64,000 bases of DNA. Origin: Apostichopus japonicus (Eukaryota; Echinodermata; Holothuroidea; Aspidochirotida; Stichopodidae). Both the position numbers and the translations under genes were made by a program. Where the stretch lies: positions 9,917,001 through 9,981,000 of the forward strand of contig NC_092561.1 in assembly GCF_037975245.1 (NCBI RefSeq), written 5' to 3'. Shown here one piece after another: positions 36,375-51,614 of this stretch (positions are counted from its first letter, which is position 1; each line of letters opens with the position of its first letter). The notes below the pieces were generated by a model. The model was not told the origin of the DNA and searched no databases. It was given only the letters and a program-made list of their open reading frames with translations.

Positions 36375-37985
36375 GGAAATGAGCTTATGGGCATCCGTAT
36401 AATCTAAAACTGAAAAGACGAACATATTTGCATTGGCTTCAACGTGTCGCTCGGAAGACTTATTTTGCGTGCAGAAAGGTGTACATAATGACAGCGGTTC
36501 TATTGGACGTTTTGCGTCGTATTTATTTTAGGTTTGGATGTAGTTTCGTTGTGACCAGGCAGCGTTAATGAACTTAACAGTTCGTCTAGTTTTATTTTTT
36601 ACTATGACCAACCTCTATGCGAAATAATTGAGTAAAACGGTCTAAATTTGGTAGTGATTTCACGAACTTTAGTCTGGATAGTCTCTTCCATCAGTTTCAG
36701 CATAGAAAGTCTTAAAAGTTAAGTTTGACTTTCGTCACGTTAATGATTATGGGACAACTTGAACAAACCTAGCTAGGCCGGTGAGCAATTTCATGTTGTC
36801 TAGGCCAGCAACGGTTGGGTGATATAGGGTTTGTTAACACAACAACGTGAAGAATACCAGTCAGAATACCAACACACTTAAGATGGCAAAACATCTCCTT
36901 AGATATTTCTTAAGGCATTTTCCTACTGGCTATCAGTCATAATTTGTAAATTATCGAACAATTTAAAGGGGTTTTGAAACAAATTTGCTGTTGTTGCTGC
37001 TAGGAGTTTTGGAAGATAGATGCTGTTACAACTTTAGATTTTCATTGTATCAAGAATTAATTTTCATGCTGCAAAGAAACATAACTTTCCAATGCGCAAT
37101 TACGTAGCACCATATACTTCCTTACTGCCTAACCATTGTCCATAGAAAGAACTGATGTTGCAGATCTATACTTTGGAGACCTGAAAAACAATGATAGGTC
37201 TATTGGCGAGTGAAATTGGGTAAATAGATGTTTAGCCAAGGTCGCTAAAGAGCGAGTACTTTTAAAAATATTTGTCGAGGCCTGAAAGCATTCAAAATAA
37301 AATTTCTCATGGTTAGAAATGATGTATATTTTTAAAAATAAATGGTATATTGGATTTGTCATATTAGTTACAAGATATTTATTGCTTGTGAGGTCAAATC
37401 TTCTAAAGGTCACCAGAGGTCAAACTCTGAAAACATTTTACATGATATCTAACGATGGAAATTGTGGATGATAATACTTGTACTTGGTGTGTGGATTAAT
37501 AACATTGACTACAAAACCCATATTGTTTTTTTTGTGGAGGTGTGTATAGCCACGTACAGTAGACTAACCTGTATTTGTCATGCCATGTATATTGCAACAG
37601 CTTGTTCTGGTAATACTAACAAGCAGACGTCTAGTGCACTGAAGTCATCGAAACCTCAATGCATTTTGAAATGTGGTTTACATTCATATTCCATTTGTAC
37701 TGGTAATATATACAGCATGATACTTTTAAGCTCAATATACACTCAGATCTCGGGATAATAATTTGCCTGTACCGATGATTATGGTTAATTCTATATCTCC
37801 ATTATTTACTATCATATTCCATTTTTAATGGTAAAGTACTTAGCCTATTTCTTTTAGGCTCAATATAGGTTTTCGTATTAAGAGAAACATCGGTTAGCGT
37901 TTTTTTCCATAGAATATGGTCCATTTTTTTACTATCAAGATGCTACAAAGAAAGAAATGTCGTATGTTTACATTTCCTTGCAATA
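36375..37985. repeat. dispersed repeat, second copy without the Penelope insertion
   Basis: 36375-36660 and 37380-37985 match 30640-30910, 30925-31096 and 34096-34550. About 700 bases between the first two blocks (36660-37380) have no counterpart in the other copy and hold no gene. The stretch around 37540 is continuous where the other copy carries the Penelope element. The right end is cut by the hAT-like element at 37988. Confidence 0.75.
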
Positions 37986-37987
37986 TT

Positions 37988-40194
37988 CAGGTGCGTATCC
38001 AGGGGGGGCGTTGGGGGCGCGCCCCCCGGGTAAGAAAAAGAGAAGAGAAAAAAAGAGAAGAAAAAAGGAAAAAAGAGGGGAAAAAAGAGGAGAAGGAGAG
38101 GAAGGAAGGGAAAAGAAAAAGAAGAAAGAGAGAAAAAGGAGAAAAAGGAGAAAAAGAGGGAGTAAAAGCAAAACGCGAAGACACCGTGAAGAGAAAGAGG
38201 AACAGTGACATCATTACAGCGCTGAAGGGTAGCCAGTGACGGATCAATGATTTCGTAAAAGTGTGACTCACCTTACCCCTTATACCGACAACTCCATTTT
38301 TTGACGTTTCCATTTTCCTCTTTCACTAATGATCTATATATATACTATATATGGTCTATCATAACGCGTGTGTAGAATTGTGCTATGAAACCAACTGTGG
38401 CTGGTCTCGAACTCGACCGTGTCGTCGGGGAACATGACGCATTTTGGGATGGGGGCGACCGCCCGCCCCCCCCCCCCAATTCAGCATTTTTTAAATGATA
38501 TCGCTAAGTAATTTCAAAATAGAAAGTGCTAAGAGGCAACTTACAAGGCCTGGGAAGTGTCATTTCCAGCGATCTGGGAGACATTTTCGGCCAAAATTTG
38601 CCTGTACGCTTCGCGCTAACAAATGGTCCTGGGTAGTGCCATTTCCAGCGATCTGGGAGGCATTTTCGGCCAAAATTTTCTTGTACGCTTCGCGCCATCC
38701 TATGGTGGCGCTACGCTTAGATAATTTGCCTACAGGCTTCGCCCCTCCCTTGGCAAATTCCTCGCTACGCGCCTGTTCGAATTTGTAACGCAAACAGCAG
38801 ATATCACATCATATCAGTGAGCATGAAAATGGCGTTCCAGGATGAAAAGCCTCAAAACTGTCCGACTTGCCTGAAAAAATAACCAAAAATTTTCGCGCGC
38901 GAACAGCGCGTTCAACGTGTTCATGTCAATATCATATAAGCAAGCAGCGGTTATTACATCGCATGCCATCATGTACCGTACGGTCCGTTCAAATTGCGCA
39001 GTATACCGCGGGATGCTAATGTAAACAACGACATGTCTCATGTAGATGTATAAAAAGCATGGAGGTCCAATTATGTCAAAACTCTCTTTTACATTAGTAA
39101 TGGCGAATTAGGGCCTGCACCCCGCCGCGCAGTGGCGGAGCGTCCATATGGTCAGGGGGGCGAATGCCCCCCTGACGGACTCAAATGGACTGCTGGCGCC
39201 TTTTTCAGCTCTTTACCACTTTTTAATTATTCTAGATTATTGACTTTTTTATTGCGCTCTCATCTACTTATTGACATTTGTCACATTTTGTTGGTGTAAT
39301 TTGGCGATGACACCTTATTCTTCGTTTATCTGCAAATTAGCCAGGCCCGGAAAGGGTCATTTCCTGCGATCTAGGGAGTATCTTGACTCAAAAATTTTCT
39401 GTACGCTACGCGCCAACCAGTGGTGGCGCTCCGCTTAGATAGTGTCGAAAGCGCCCCTTCAGACCATTCTCGCCACTCCTGACCAATACCCCTAGCTCCG
39501 CCACTGCCGCCGCGCCTCCTACGCCTATGTGTGTAGTGTTCGGTTTCGGAAATATCTGCTATTTTTTCATTTCCTTCAACCAAGTTTTATAATAGTCGTT
39601 ATAACAGGTTTTAATATTTGTACACCAATAAATTAACTGTGTCTGAATTTTCGAAAATTTCTGACCAACATTCTACATCACACTTCCCTCTACTCGTGCA
39701 ATTTTGACCGGTCTGTTAAGGGTTGAAGGAAGTTCTTTTCTATATTGGTTGTCCATAGATGAAATTTTGTACAAGATTATGGGTATGTTTTGAAGTGAGT
39801 TTATTCACGAGAAATGTGAATTTTCAAATTCTGAACAAATATGGGGCTTAAAACCTTGAAAAGTGGGGCTGACGGGTATTGTGGGCCGTGACGTAGAATC
39901 ACCTACAAAAGCAAAGACCCACAGGAGATGCGATCAGGTCGAACATGATGTGTGCCGGGTTGACAATCTTCGAAAAGGTTATGGATGGGAAAAAAAACTA
40001 TTAGGAAATACTTGGTTCTCAGGCAAAAAGTGTACATCTGGTTGGTCATTTCAAGCCCGAGAAGTGCCGTTTCCGGTGATCTGGGGAGTTTCAAAACAAG
40101 AAATTTTCTTTTACGCTGCGCGCCAACCGATGGTGGCGCTCCGCTTAGATAGTAATTCGCGCCCCCGGGTTTGAAAATCCTGCATACGCGCCTG
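37988..40194 (+). mobile_element. hAT-like non-autonomous element, copy 2 (with nested MITE)
   Basis: Starts CAGGTGCGTATCCAGGGG, ends ATACGCGCCTG. It has a polypurine tract at about 38030-38165, then CTGGTCTCGAACTCGACCGT, a locally duplicated GCGATCTGGGAG/CTTCGCGC block (38540-38700), and the same right half as the other copies. A 377-bp MITE is inserted at 39130. There is no transposase. The left junction is visible by comparison with the uninterrupted repeat at about 34550 (CCTTGCAATATT). No convincing target duplication was found. Confidence 0.7.
39130..39506. mobile_element. hAT MITE with perfect 8-bp target duplication
   Basis: Ends are CAGTGGCGGAGC and GCTCCGCCACTG-like inverted repeats. 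CCGCCGCG occurs immediately on each side (39122-39129 and 39507-39514). Element, TIR and 8-bp duplication all fit the hAT superfamily. Its right part shares the GCGCCAACCAGTGGTGGCGC block with the larger host element, so the two are related. Confidence 0.85.
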
Positions 40195-41305
40195 AAAACG
40201 ATATCATGAACATAAATGATCTGTGACGGGATACAATATTGAAAATATATATATTCTGGAATATACACGTCTTCGCGGAAATATTACATTAAAATCTGAA
40301 ATAATTACTCTTATGATACAAACCATTTAGACACTTTCATAATTAATCATCAAGAAGATTATTTGTCTCTGAAATTCGCTTACATACCGTGTATACGCCA
40401 TAATTAACACGACTGAACCTTGCTCATTTTTATTAATAATAGGCCTATATGCACAGTATTGATAAAGCCATATGACAATAAAAATATCATATATGGAAAC
40501 ATAATAAGAAAATTCTAAGAATAGATATATTTACCTCAAAGTAGATTTACCATGCTTTGTGGTGATAAATAATAAAAAATTGTAATAATCTAAAGAGATA
40601 CAGAAACCTTCCCAATTATACCGTATTATGTTGAGTTTATATATTGCTTGTTGAATCACTTAAATGGCCAATTCAAAGGAACATTTCTGTCTCAATAGAT
40701 ATATCCTACTGAGAGTACAATGGCCGCACACATGGGTTTGAAACTGATTATCTCTAAACACAATTAAAATGAACGACAATGGGTTGATTATCGGCAAGTG
40801 TGTCTTTAAACTGTTCATTGTGAACAAATAATCAATCTTGATAGAAGCAACCACGGCTTCAAAATTCTACATTATTAAAAAAAAAAAAAGTCGTCCGCTT
40901 CAAGATTCTTACTACCTCATTAAAATCATAGCCTTAAGTTAAGTTCATTTTTTTGCGATTACTGATTTTTAATTGTTCCTCTTGTAAACATATGAGACGA
41001 AATGAACCATAATTCTTGGCTCCAGTGTTTAACGACAAGGCGTTTTATATAGCCTTTTCTGAATTGCAAGCAAGATGACGGTTGTATTATTGCTTAATCG
41101 CATAATAGCAGATGTAGAAAGAAACTTACCGTATATGAACAAAATAATCGAGTTCAAGGAAGAGGGGAATGTAAGAGGGTGAGAAGGGGCTGAGGGGATG
41201 TAAGAGGGGGAGAAGGAGGTGCATGAGGACAAGAAGGGGTAAGGGAGTGTCCAAGTTAAAACAGTAAAATGTATGCTATATAATAATTGCATTTATAGGT
41301 CTTTA
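40195..41305. other. no gene recognised
   Basis: AT-rich unique DNA. The pyrimidine/purine-biased patch at 41150-41250 gives a spurious minus-strand ORF. Confidence 0.4.
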
Positions 41306-41389
41306 AGATCACATTTTAAAACGGTGACGCCCCACCCTCCACCGTATCCCTGCTCCTAGTAGAAAGTGTCCAATTGTTAATATAACAAT

Positions 41390-41393
<4 letters not shown>

Positions 41394-41430
<37 letters not shown>
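41394..41430. repeat. (TA)n microsatellite
   Basis: TA dinucleotides directly downstream of the Penelope RT fragment. Confidence 0.9.
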
Positions 41431-41443
<13 letters not shown>

Positions 41444-41462
41444 ATGATATTTGATTGTGTGA

Positions 41463-41765
41463 TGAAACGAGTTTATGTCATCGGTGAAGAGTTTTAGATT
41501 TGCCTCGCCATGGGTCCATATCATGAAGATGAAACGTAACCACGTGTGTGGTTTCAAGTTTTGTCGAGATAGAAATTCTTTCTCGAGGTTTGCCATAAAG
41601 ATGTTGGCAAAATATGGTGTTATTTTGGTACCCATTGCGGTGCCACGAATTTGGAGGTAGTGTTTGTTGCCAAATGCCAGATTATTGCATTGCGGGTCAA
41701 GATTAGCCGCATGAATTCAGCCAATTCTTCCTTCGTGGGGGTTTTGTATATACAAGTAGATTAAC
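41463..41765 (-). pseudogene. Penelope-like reverse transcriptase fragment, frameshifted
   Basis: Minus-strand frames read YKTPTKEELAEFMRLILTRN, then after a frame change FGNKHYLQIRGTAMGTK, ITPYFANIFMANLEKEFL, and a decayed catalytic region with WLRFIFMIWTHGEANL. It corresponds to the part of the RT domain from before motif GTAMG through the catalytic-Asp region. It differs clearly from the 31-34 kb element (GTAMGT against GCAMGS), so it is a second Penelope family. TA repeats bound both ends. Confidence 0.75.
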
Positions 41766-41805
41766 TCAACAAAGGATAACAACACTGGACAGTTTGGACA
41801 GTCAA

Positions 41806-44631
<2,826 letters not shown>

Positions 44632-46571
44632 CAGGTGCGTATCCAGGGGGCGTGCGCCCCCCGGGTAAGGAAAAGAGGAGAGAAAAAAAGAGAAGAAAAA
44701 AGGGAAAAGGAGGGGGAAAAAAGAAAAGGAGGAGAGAAAGGAAGGGAAAAGAAAAAGAAAAAAGAGAGAAAAAGGAGAAAAGGAGGGAGCAGAAGATAGC
44801 CAAGACTTCGGGAAGAGAAAGAGGAACAGATCCTTATCCTTATTATATACACAGGGTAGCCAGTGACAGATCAAGGATTACGGAGGGGGTGTGCGCCTCA
44901 CCCTACCCCTTACACCGACAACTCCATTTTTGACGTTTCCATTTTTCCTCTCTCACTAATGTATCTATATAAATACTATATATGGTCTATCATAACGCGT
45001 GTGTGTGTATGGACGCCTTAACAATTGTACAGTTGTGCTATATGGAACCAACTGCGGCTGGTCTTGAACTCGACCGAGTCGTCGGGGAACATGACGCATT
45101 TCGGGAAGGGGCGACCGCCCCCCCCCCCCCCCGAGCAAATTTTCTTTACGACATCGCTAGTAATTTCAAAATAGACAATGCTTAGATGCAACTTACAAGG
45201 CCTGGGAAGTGTCATTTCCAGCGATCTGGGAGGCATTTTCGGCCAAAATTTTTCTTGTACGCTTCGCGCCAACTCATGCATGGTGGCGCTTCGCTTAGAT
45301 AGTTTGCCTACAGGCTTCTCCCCTCCTTTGGCAATTACTCGCTACACGCCTTTTCGAATTTTTAAAGCAAAGAGCAGATAAAACATCACATCAGTGAGCA
45401 TTGAAATGCATGTTCCACTATGAACAGCCTCAAAAACTGTCTGTGTGTAGTCATAGGCGTAGGAGCCAAATTGGATTTGGGGCTGTAATGACTTGCCCGA
45501 AAAAAAGGCCAAAATTTTTCGCGCGCGAAGCGCGCGTTCAACACATCGATGCCAATATCATATAAGCAAGCATCGGTCGTTACATTGCATGGCATCGTGT
45601 GCCTTAAGGTCCGTCAAAGTTGCACAGTATACCGATGCTATGTAAACAACGAAATGTCTTATGTAGATGGAGAAAAACCATACAGATCCATTTATGTCAA
45701 AACTCTCTTTTACAGTATAGTAATGTCGGCCAAGCTTACAACTTTATTTTAATTACCAAGGAGATCATTTTTAAGCTATTCATTGCTATTTATTTTTCTT
45801 TCAGTAGGTGCCCGAAAAAATGGGAAAACATTTGGTTGCGGGAAGGGGGAGGGGTGGCTGCAGCCCCGCCTCCTACGGGACCTAAGCCTATGTGTGTAGT
45901 GTTCGCTTTCGATATACCTGATATCGGAAATATCTGCTATTTGTCATTTCCTTCAACCAAGTTTTATAATAGCTATTATAAGAGGTTGCAATATTTCTAC
46001 ACCAATAAATTAACTGTGTCGGAATTTTCGAAAATTTCCTCACCAACATTCTTCATCATACTTTCCTCTACTCGTGCAATTTTGACCTGTCTATTAGGGG
46101 TTCAATGAGGTTTTTCTATATTGGTTGTCCATAGATAAAATTTTTTGCAACATTATGGGTATGTTTTCAAGTGATTTTTATTCACGAGAAATGTGAATTT
46201 TCAAATTCTCACAAATAATGGGCTTAAAACCTTGAAAAGCGGGGCTTTCGGATATTGTGGGCCGTGACGTAGAATCACCTATACAAAAGCAATGATCCAT
46301 AGGACATGCAGTGAGGTCGAACATGATGTGTGACTGATGACAATCTTCAAAAAGGTTATGGATGGAAAAAAAAACTTTTGGGAAATACTTGGTTCTCAGG
46401 CAAAAGTGTACATCTGGTTGCTCATTTTCAAGCCCGAGAAGTGCCATTTCCGGTGATCTGGGGGGTATCAAAACCAGAAATTTTCTTGTACTCGCCGCGC
46501 CAACTGATGGTGGCGCTCCGCTTAGAAAATAATTCGCGCCCCCGGGTTAGAAAATCCTGGATACGCGCCTG
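44632..46571 (+). mobile_element. hAT-like non-autonomous element, copy 3
   Basis: Begins CAGGTGCGTATCCAGGGG and ends CCTGGATACGCGCCTG. The polypurine tract is at 44670-44790, and the interior matches copies 1 and 2 (GTCGTCGGGGAACATGACGC, TTCGGGATATTGTGGGCC-like). There is no transposase and no clear target duplication. Confidence 0.7.
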
Positions 46572-46796
46572 CTTGGTAACCATACACGACTTCTGCAAAC
46601 ACACATATCACTATAGCTGTATATAGAAATTGATAAGGATTCTATGAACTGTACTTATATGGCGTTATCGGGCGGCAACACTATATTTAGTCCGACAGCG
46701 GCAATAATGTTTTGTACACTGTCATCCATATTCCATGTTATATCATCATTCCGATAGAGAGGATGAGATATTGGAGTGTCATTAGAGTTGCTCACC

Positions 46797-47075
46797 GGTC
46801 GCCCGTATGGCAAGCCATTTTAACATCAAAATCATGCATTTTAATTTCTACAAGTCATGAAATTCAAATCCACTTAGAAATGAATTTTGCTTAAAAGTCG
46901 AACTGAAATTGCAGATTCCACTAAGTAAAAGAGAACATTTGTATTCTCTTTAAGTGGAATTCTATTTCACTTAAGCGAAGACTGTTTCACTTAAGTTGAT
47001 TTGAATTCGACAAAAGTAGAATATATATGAATTAGGAGGTAAATGTTGAAACGATTGGCCATACACCAATTCGAC
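46797..47075. mobile_element. short TIR element with ACTTAAGT palindromes
   Basis: Left end CGCCCGTATGGCAAGCCATT and an imperfect inverted copy at about 47041-47075 (GATTGGCCATACACC). The core carries TCCACTTAGAAATGA, CTTTAAGTGGAATTC and CACTTAAGCGAAG, matching 16870-17040 in the larger element. It looks like a small relative of 16821-19562. Confidence 0.55.
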
Positions 47076-47897
47076 AGCTGTGAAAAACCAACCCATCTGT
47101 ACTAGACTGTTCACCAGTAAAACAGGATGCGGACATTTATTACTCAATAATTCGAAACATGTTACCGTGTTACTAATATAGGTCAGTTTTAATCGAGAAC
47201 GGTTCCTCACCTTTACCAGTTTTAAGTTTCCCACCGTTCGTAGGCTTTTCCGTCTATACAGTAAAAACGAAGCGCTCAGTATAAACGATATCTGCATAGC
47301 CCCACCTCGTTTCTAAGCAAGCAAATATCATAATCTGAGCTGGCGCGACAGTCAAAATGATTGCACAATTACGATGTGAATTTCGTCTTTCATGATTTCT
47401 GAACTCGCTGAAGGGTCCAATTCAATACCTCGAGTCATCCGGTCAATGTAAAAGCCGCCAGGTTGACTATATTAAACAGTTTGATCTTATAATTTTGCAG
47501 TCCAAAATGCGGACCATGTTACGTTCATCAGGAATTCGTAGGCCTTATTGACTTTCAGTTAGGATAGGCATAGCCTAGTCGTTCACTAACATAGAGTTGG
47601 TGTATTGTCTCTGTACACTAACAGTAACAGTTTCACGTAAATTAGGAGTTTTCGCGCATTAGATACGCGTACAAATTAAATACGGGCAATCAATTACTGC
47701 GTTGTCGGACAATTATCGACATTCTGTAGGATAAGGCTACATTCCTTTAATTTAATAAGTGAGGCCACTACTAGTTAACGCAGGGCGAGATTTAAGAGGT
47801 ATTGCGATCCCCCCAGACGACCAAATGTCTGTTGGGGACAACAAAAAACAGCTTTGGTGATTTCAGTCTGTGATCGTTACTCACTTATTGTTACTTG

Positions 47898-48707
47898 GGG
47901 TCACACTAATTAGCGTCAACAGGCCGATTTCACGACAACTCATGACAACTCAAGACAACAAGTTTAAAATACCATCAAATACAATTGATGTTATCAGAGC
48001 ATATCTGGAAACACGTTTATAACTGACTGGAACCAGCGTGCATACATATTTTTCATGGGAAAAAATGTTTTTGTCGTAAAAATCGCCAACTTTTTCCTAA
48101 CGTTGAATTACACGACGTGATGCTATTGCGCTTGCGCAATGACATTGGTCCGAACCATTACACAACAAGTAAGTGTAATTTTTCATTCGAGAATGGTGCC
48201 CACACACAAAATAAAATACACAGAGAGAATAATAAAACCAGGCAAAATGATGGTAAGCAAGACTCTGTAAAGTTGATAATCACATATGTTAATTACAATG
48301 GAAAAACAATAAGAAATATTCATTATTTTTAAAACATTAAATAATTTGATTTCGAGTTCATTCACCATAATTTGGTGCTTTATTACTACGTCAACCCACC
48401 TTCCGACACTGTACACTGCAGTTTCCAAACCTAGCACAAACCAACCCATATTATAATGGTTCGGTCCGATGGCATTGCGCAAGCGCAATAGCATCACGTC
48501 ATGCTATTCAACGTTAGGAAAAAGTTGGCGATTTTTACGACAAAAAACATTTTTTCCCGTGAAAAATATGTATGCACGCTGGTTCCAGTCAGTTTTAAAC
48601 ATGTTTCCAGATATACTCTGATAACATCAATTGTATTTGATGGTATTTTAAACTTGTTGTCTTGAGTTGTCGTGAAATCGGCCTGTTGACGCTAATTAGT
48701 GTGACCG
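47898..48707. mobile_element. foldback element with ~250-bp arms and 8-bp target duplication
   Basis: An 810-bp element whose arms (about 47898-48170 and 48445-48707) are near-perfect inverted copies, including GGTCACACTAATTAGCG at the tip and ATTGCGCTTGCGCAAT inside. GTTACTTG flanks both sides (47890-47897 and 48708-48715). An 8-bp duplication suits hAT or P-type transposons. The centre has no transposase. Confidence 0.85.
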
Positions 48708-48715
48708 GTTACTTG

Positions 48716-50083
48716 TGTACATCAGATTGCAATGTAATTCTCAAAAATATGTTAAATGATAAATTGGTATTGCCCTTTTGAGATACTGAAACAAACAAGA
48801 AATGGTTGCATGCATATGATCCAGTAAAGGGTTTGTGTTAGGCCTTAAGTATCAGTATCAGAACTCAACTGGCTTAGGCTAGGCCTTATTTTAGGGTGTT
48901 ACTGAACATTGTATTTTTATTTTTATTAATCATTATGCAGGGTGAACAGATTAGACAGATGAGGTACTAATAAGTATGATAAATGGATAAATAAACAAAG
49001 CAATAACCATTGATAGGCCTAGATGTTTCCAAACACAGACATTTGGTTTTAAAGTCACTAATACTTAGGCATATTCATTATATTGGAAGTGATAATTGAT
49101 TGTTTACTTAGGGAATACTGGAACAATGTGCTGTAATACTTACCTGGTACAGTTTTTGATTTTAAAGATAACTGCTTTTACAGTAGTTCACTGATACACT
49201 TGCAGTCCACTATAAACTGTTTGTTATGTAATATGTGAAAATATAAAACTACAGTAGACTGAGCAGATATTAGAGTTTTTGAGTGTAAAATATGATAAAA
49301 AATATGTTACTATTCCTGCCAAGAAAGTTTGATGAAATGCATATAAAGTTCACCATGAAATGTGTATGTACTATACTGTATGCTAGATACAATTTGTCAC
49401 CATTATATCCATACATGTGTTTGCTGCACAGTAGCTCATTTAAAGGATTTCTCCCCTGAACGGTCCCAGCTAGGGTTGTACATAGGGTGCCCAAAGGTCC
49501 AGCTTTAGGCCAGACAGTCAGAAATTCCCTGTATCATCCTCCCTTCTGGCATGACCTCTTGGAGGACATAGTTTTGTCCAGCATTTCTAAAGAAAAAAAA
49601 GTAAAACTAACAATCAACATTTCATCTTTACAGAATCCACACAGCTATGCATTATTAAACCTTGCAAGTGATCTAAACTGACATCGCCATATACTGTATT
49701 GATGTATATGCACATGCAATTTGCCGTTAATACCACTGCAAACATACATGTACAATTTCCTTAGTTTTTATAATCTTTCACAGCTTTATATATGCCTTCA
49801 GGAAATTGCTTGCATTTATTCCGTATGTCCAATGGGGCATTGCACTGACAGGGTCATAAAGATGAACACTTGTAGGTTACAAAACTTTATCAATATATGA
49901 CTGAGAAACATTATTGGGGTAAAATATCACACATACACGTGTTGGATTTTTAAAGCAATTGCATAAGACTCAGTTTTTATACGGATGTGTGTCCTTCATA
50001 GTATCATCAGATAACTGGCGAAATGAGCAGTGAACATTCAGTCTTACTACAGTATGTGTAACTGTACTGTACATGTATATACT
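48716..50083. other. no gene recognised
   Basis: AT-rich intergenic DNA between two foldback elements. No ORF with a family signature. Confidence 0.4.
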
Positions 50084-50087
50084 GTAT

Positions 50088-51610
50088 GGGTCATTCCATA
50101 TCAAATCACCAGATTTTGGGGTATGTTGTAGTTCGACATTTTTGAAAAATTCCCAAATTTATTGTATGAGTGGACCACCATAAAATAAGCATATTCTGAA
50201 AATTTCAGTTGCATTGCTTTACAATTGGCCGATTTATCACACTTTGAAATTCCGCAATTTGACGCCACCATGGCAATTTGGCATTTTCTTGACTTTTGGG
50301 GTCTCATTTCTCAGCAATTACACATTCTACTACCTTTCTATTACAGATGCCTATAGAGTCTAACCCAAAGAACAGGAAAGTAAAAAATTAGGCTACAAAT
50401 ATATTGTCTTGTGGAGTTAGGTCAACTTAAAAGTGTCAAAATATTTAATTTTTGTACTTTTCACTAAAAAATGTGCTATTTTGAGTGATGAATTGCTCCT
50501 AAACCATTGCTTCAGGGTACTTGATTCTTTCAGAGGTTATTATGTCTAGTACAAACATTACAAAATAATGATTACAATGCTTTCAACCAGGAGCAGACAA
50601 GTACATTGCAAATAGTATTTTGTTATATGAAATTAAAAACTGCACAGTATTGAACTGAATGACCTTGAAAAACAGTACAATACCCAGGGTCAAAACTCAT
50701 GGAACATCAAATCAGTCAAAAAAGTTTTTTGTAAAAATCCCAAACTTTGAGGATTTTTCATTTCAAAATAAGGCAAAACACCCTCCTGAAATTTTTTGTA
50801 CAAACAGGGTGGTACTATATCTCTTCCAGAAAAATTTATCAATTTTTTTTAATTTGACGCGTTTTGAGTTATTGGCCGTCAAAAACGACCTCTTTTGTAC
50901 ATCGGAGCAACTTAACAACTTCATAAATTAATATTGAGAACAGCTAGAACCCTGAAATTTCTTAATGTGTAAGAACTTTATACTTATTAATAAAGTATAA
51001 ACCCTGACACCTCTAACATGGTTACTTTGGTATAAAGAAATTGGCATCAAAACCCCTACCTCATGCTGAATCGCAGCATGAAATAGCAACTTTAGAGTTG
51101 CACAACTTGCAAACATATTCTAGGAAAGCATTGTAATCATTATTTTGTAATGTTTGTACTAGACATAATAACCTCTGAAAGAATCAAGTACCCTGAAGCA
51201 ATGATTTAGGAGCAATTCATCACTAAAAATAGCACATTTTTTAGTGAAAAGTACAAAAATCAAATATTTTTACACTTTTAAGTTGACCTAACTCCACAAG
51301 ACAATATTTTTGTAGCCTAATTTTTTATTTTCCTGTTCTATGGGATAGACTCTTTAGGCATCTGTTTTAGAAAGGTAGTAGAATGTTCAATTGCTGAGAA
51401 ATGAGACCTCAAAAGTCAAGAAAATGCCAAAATGCCATGGTGGCGACAAATTGCGGAATTTCAAAGTGTGATAAATCGGCCAACTGTAAAGCAATGCAAC
51501 TGAAATTTTCAGAATATGCTTATTTTATGGTGGTCCAATCATACAATAAATTTTGGAATTTTTGGAAAGGGTGCAGCAACAGCCATCCGTGATTTGACAT
51601 GGAATGACCC
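50088..51610. mobile_element. foldback element with ~490-bp arms, GTAT target duplication
   Basis: Arms at about 50088-50600 and 51125-51610 are inverted copies (tip GGGTCATTCCAT, inner TTTCTCAGCAATT and CATGGCAATTTGGC). GTAT lies on both sides (50084-50087 and 51611-51614). The centre (50600-51125) has no transposase. The superfamily is open; 4-bp duplications occur in Sola and Chapaev-type elements. Confidence 0.8.
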
Positions 51611-51614
51611 GTAT

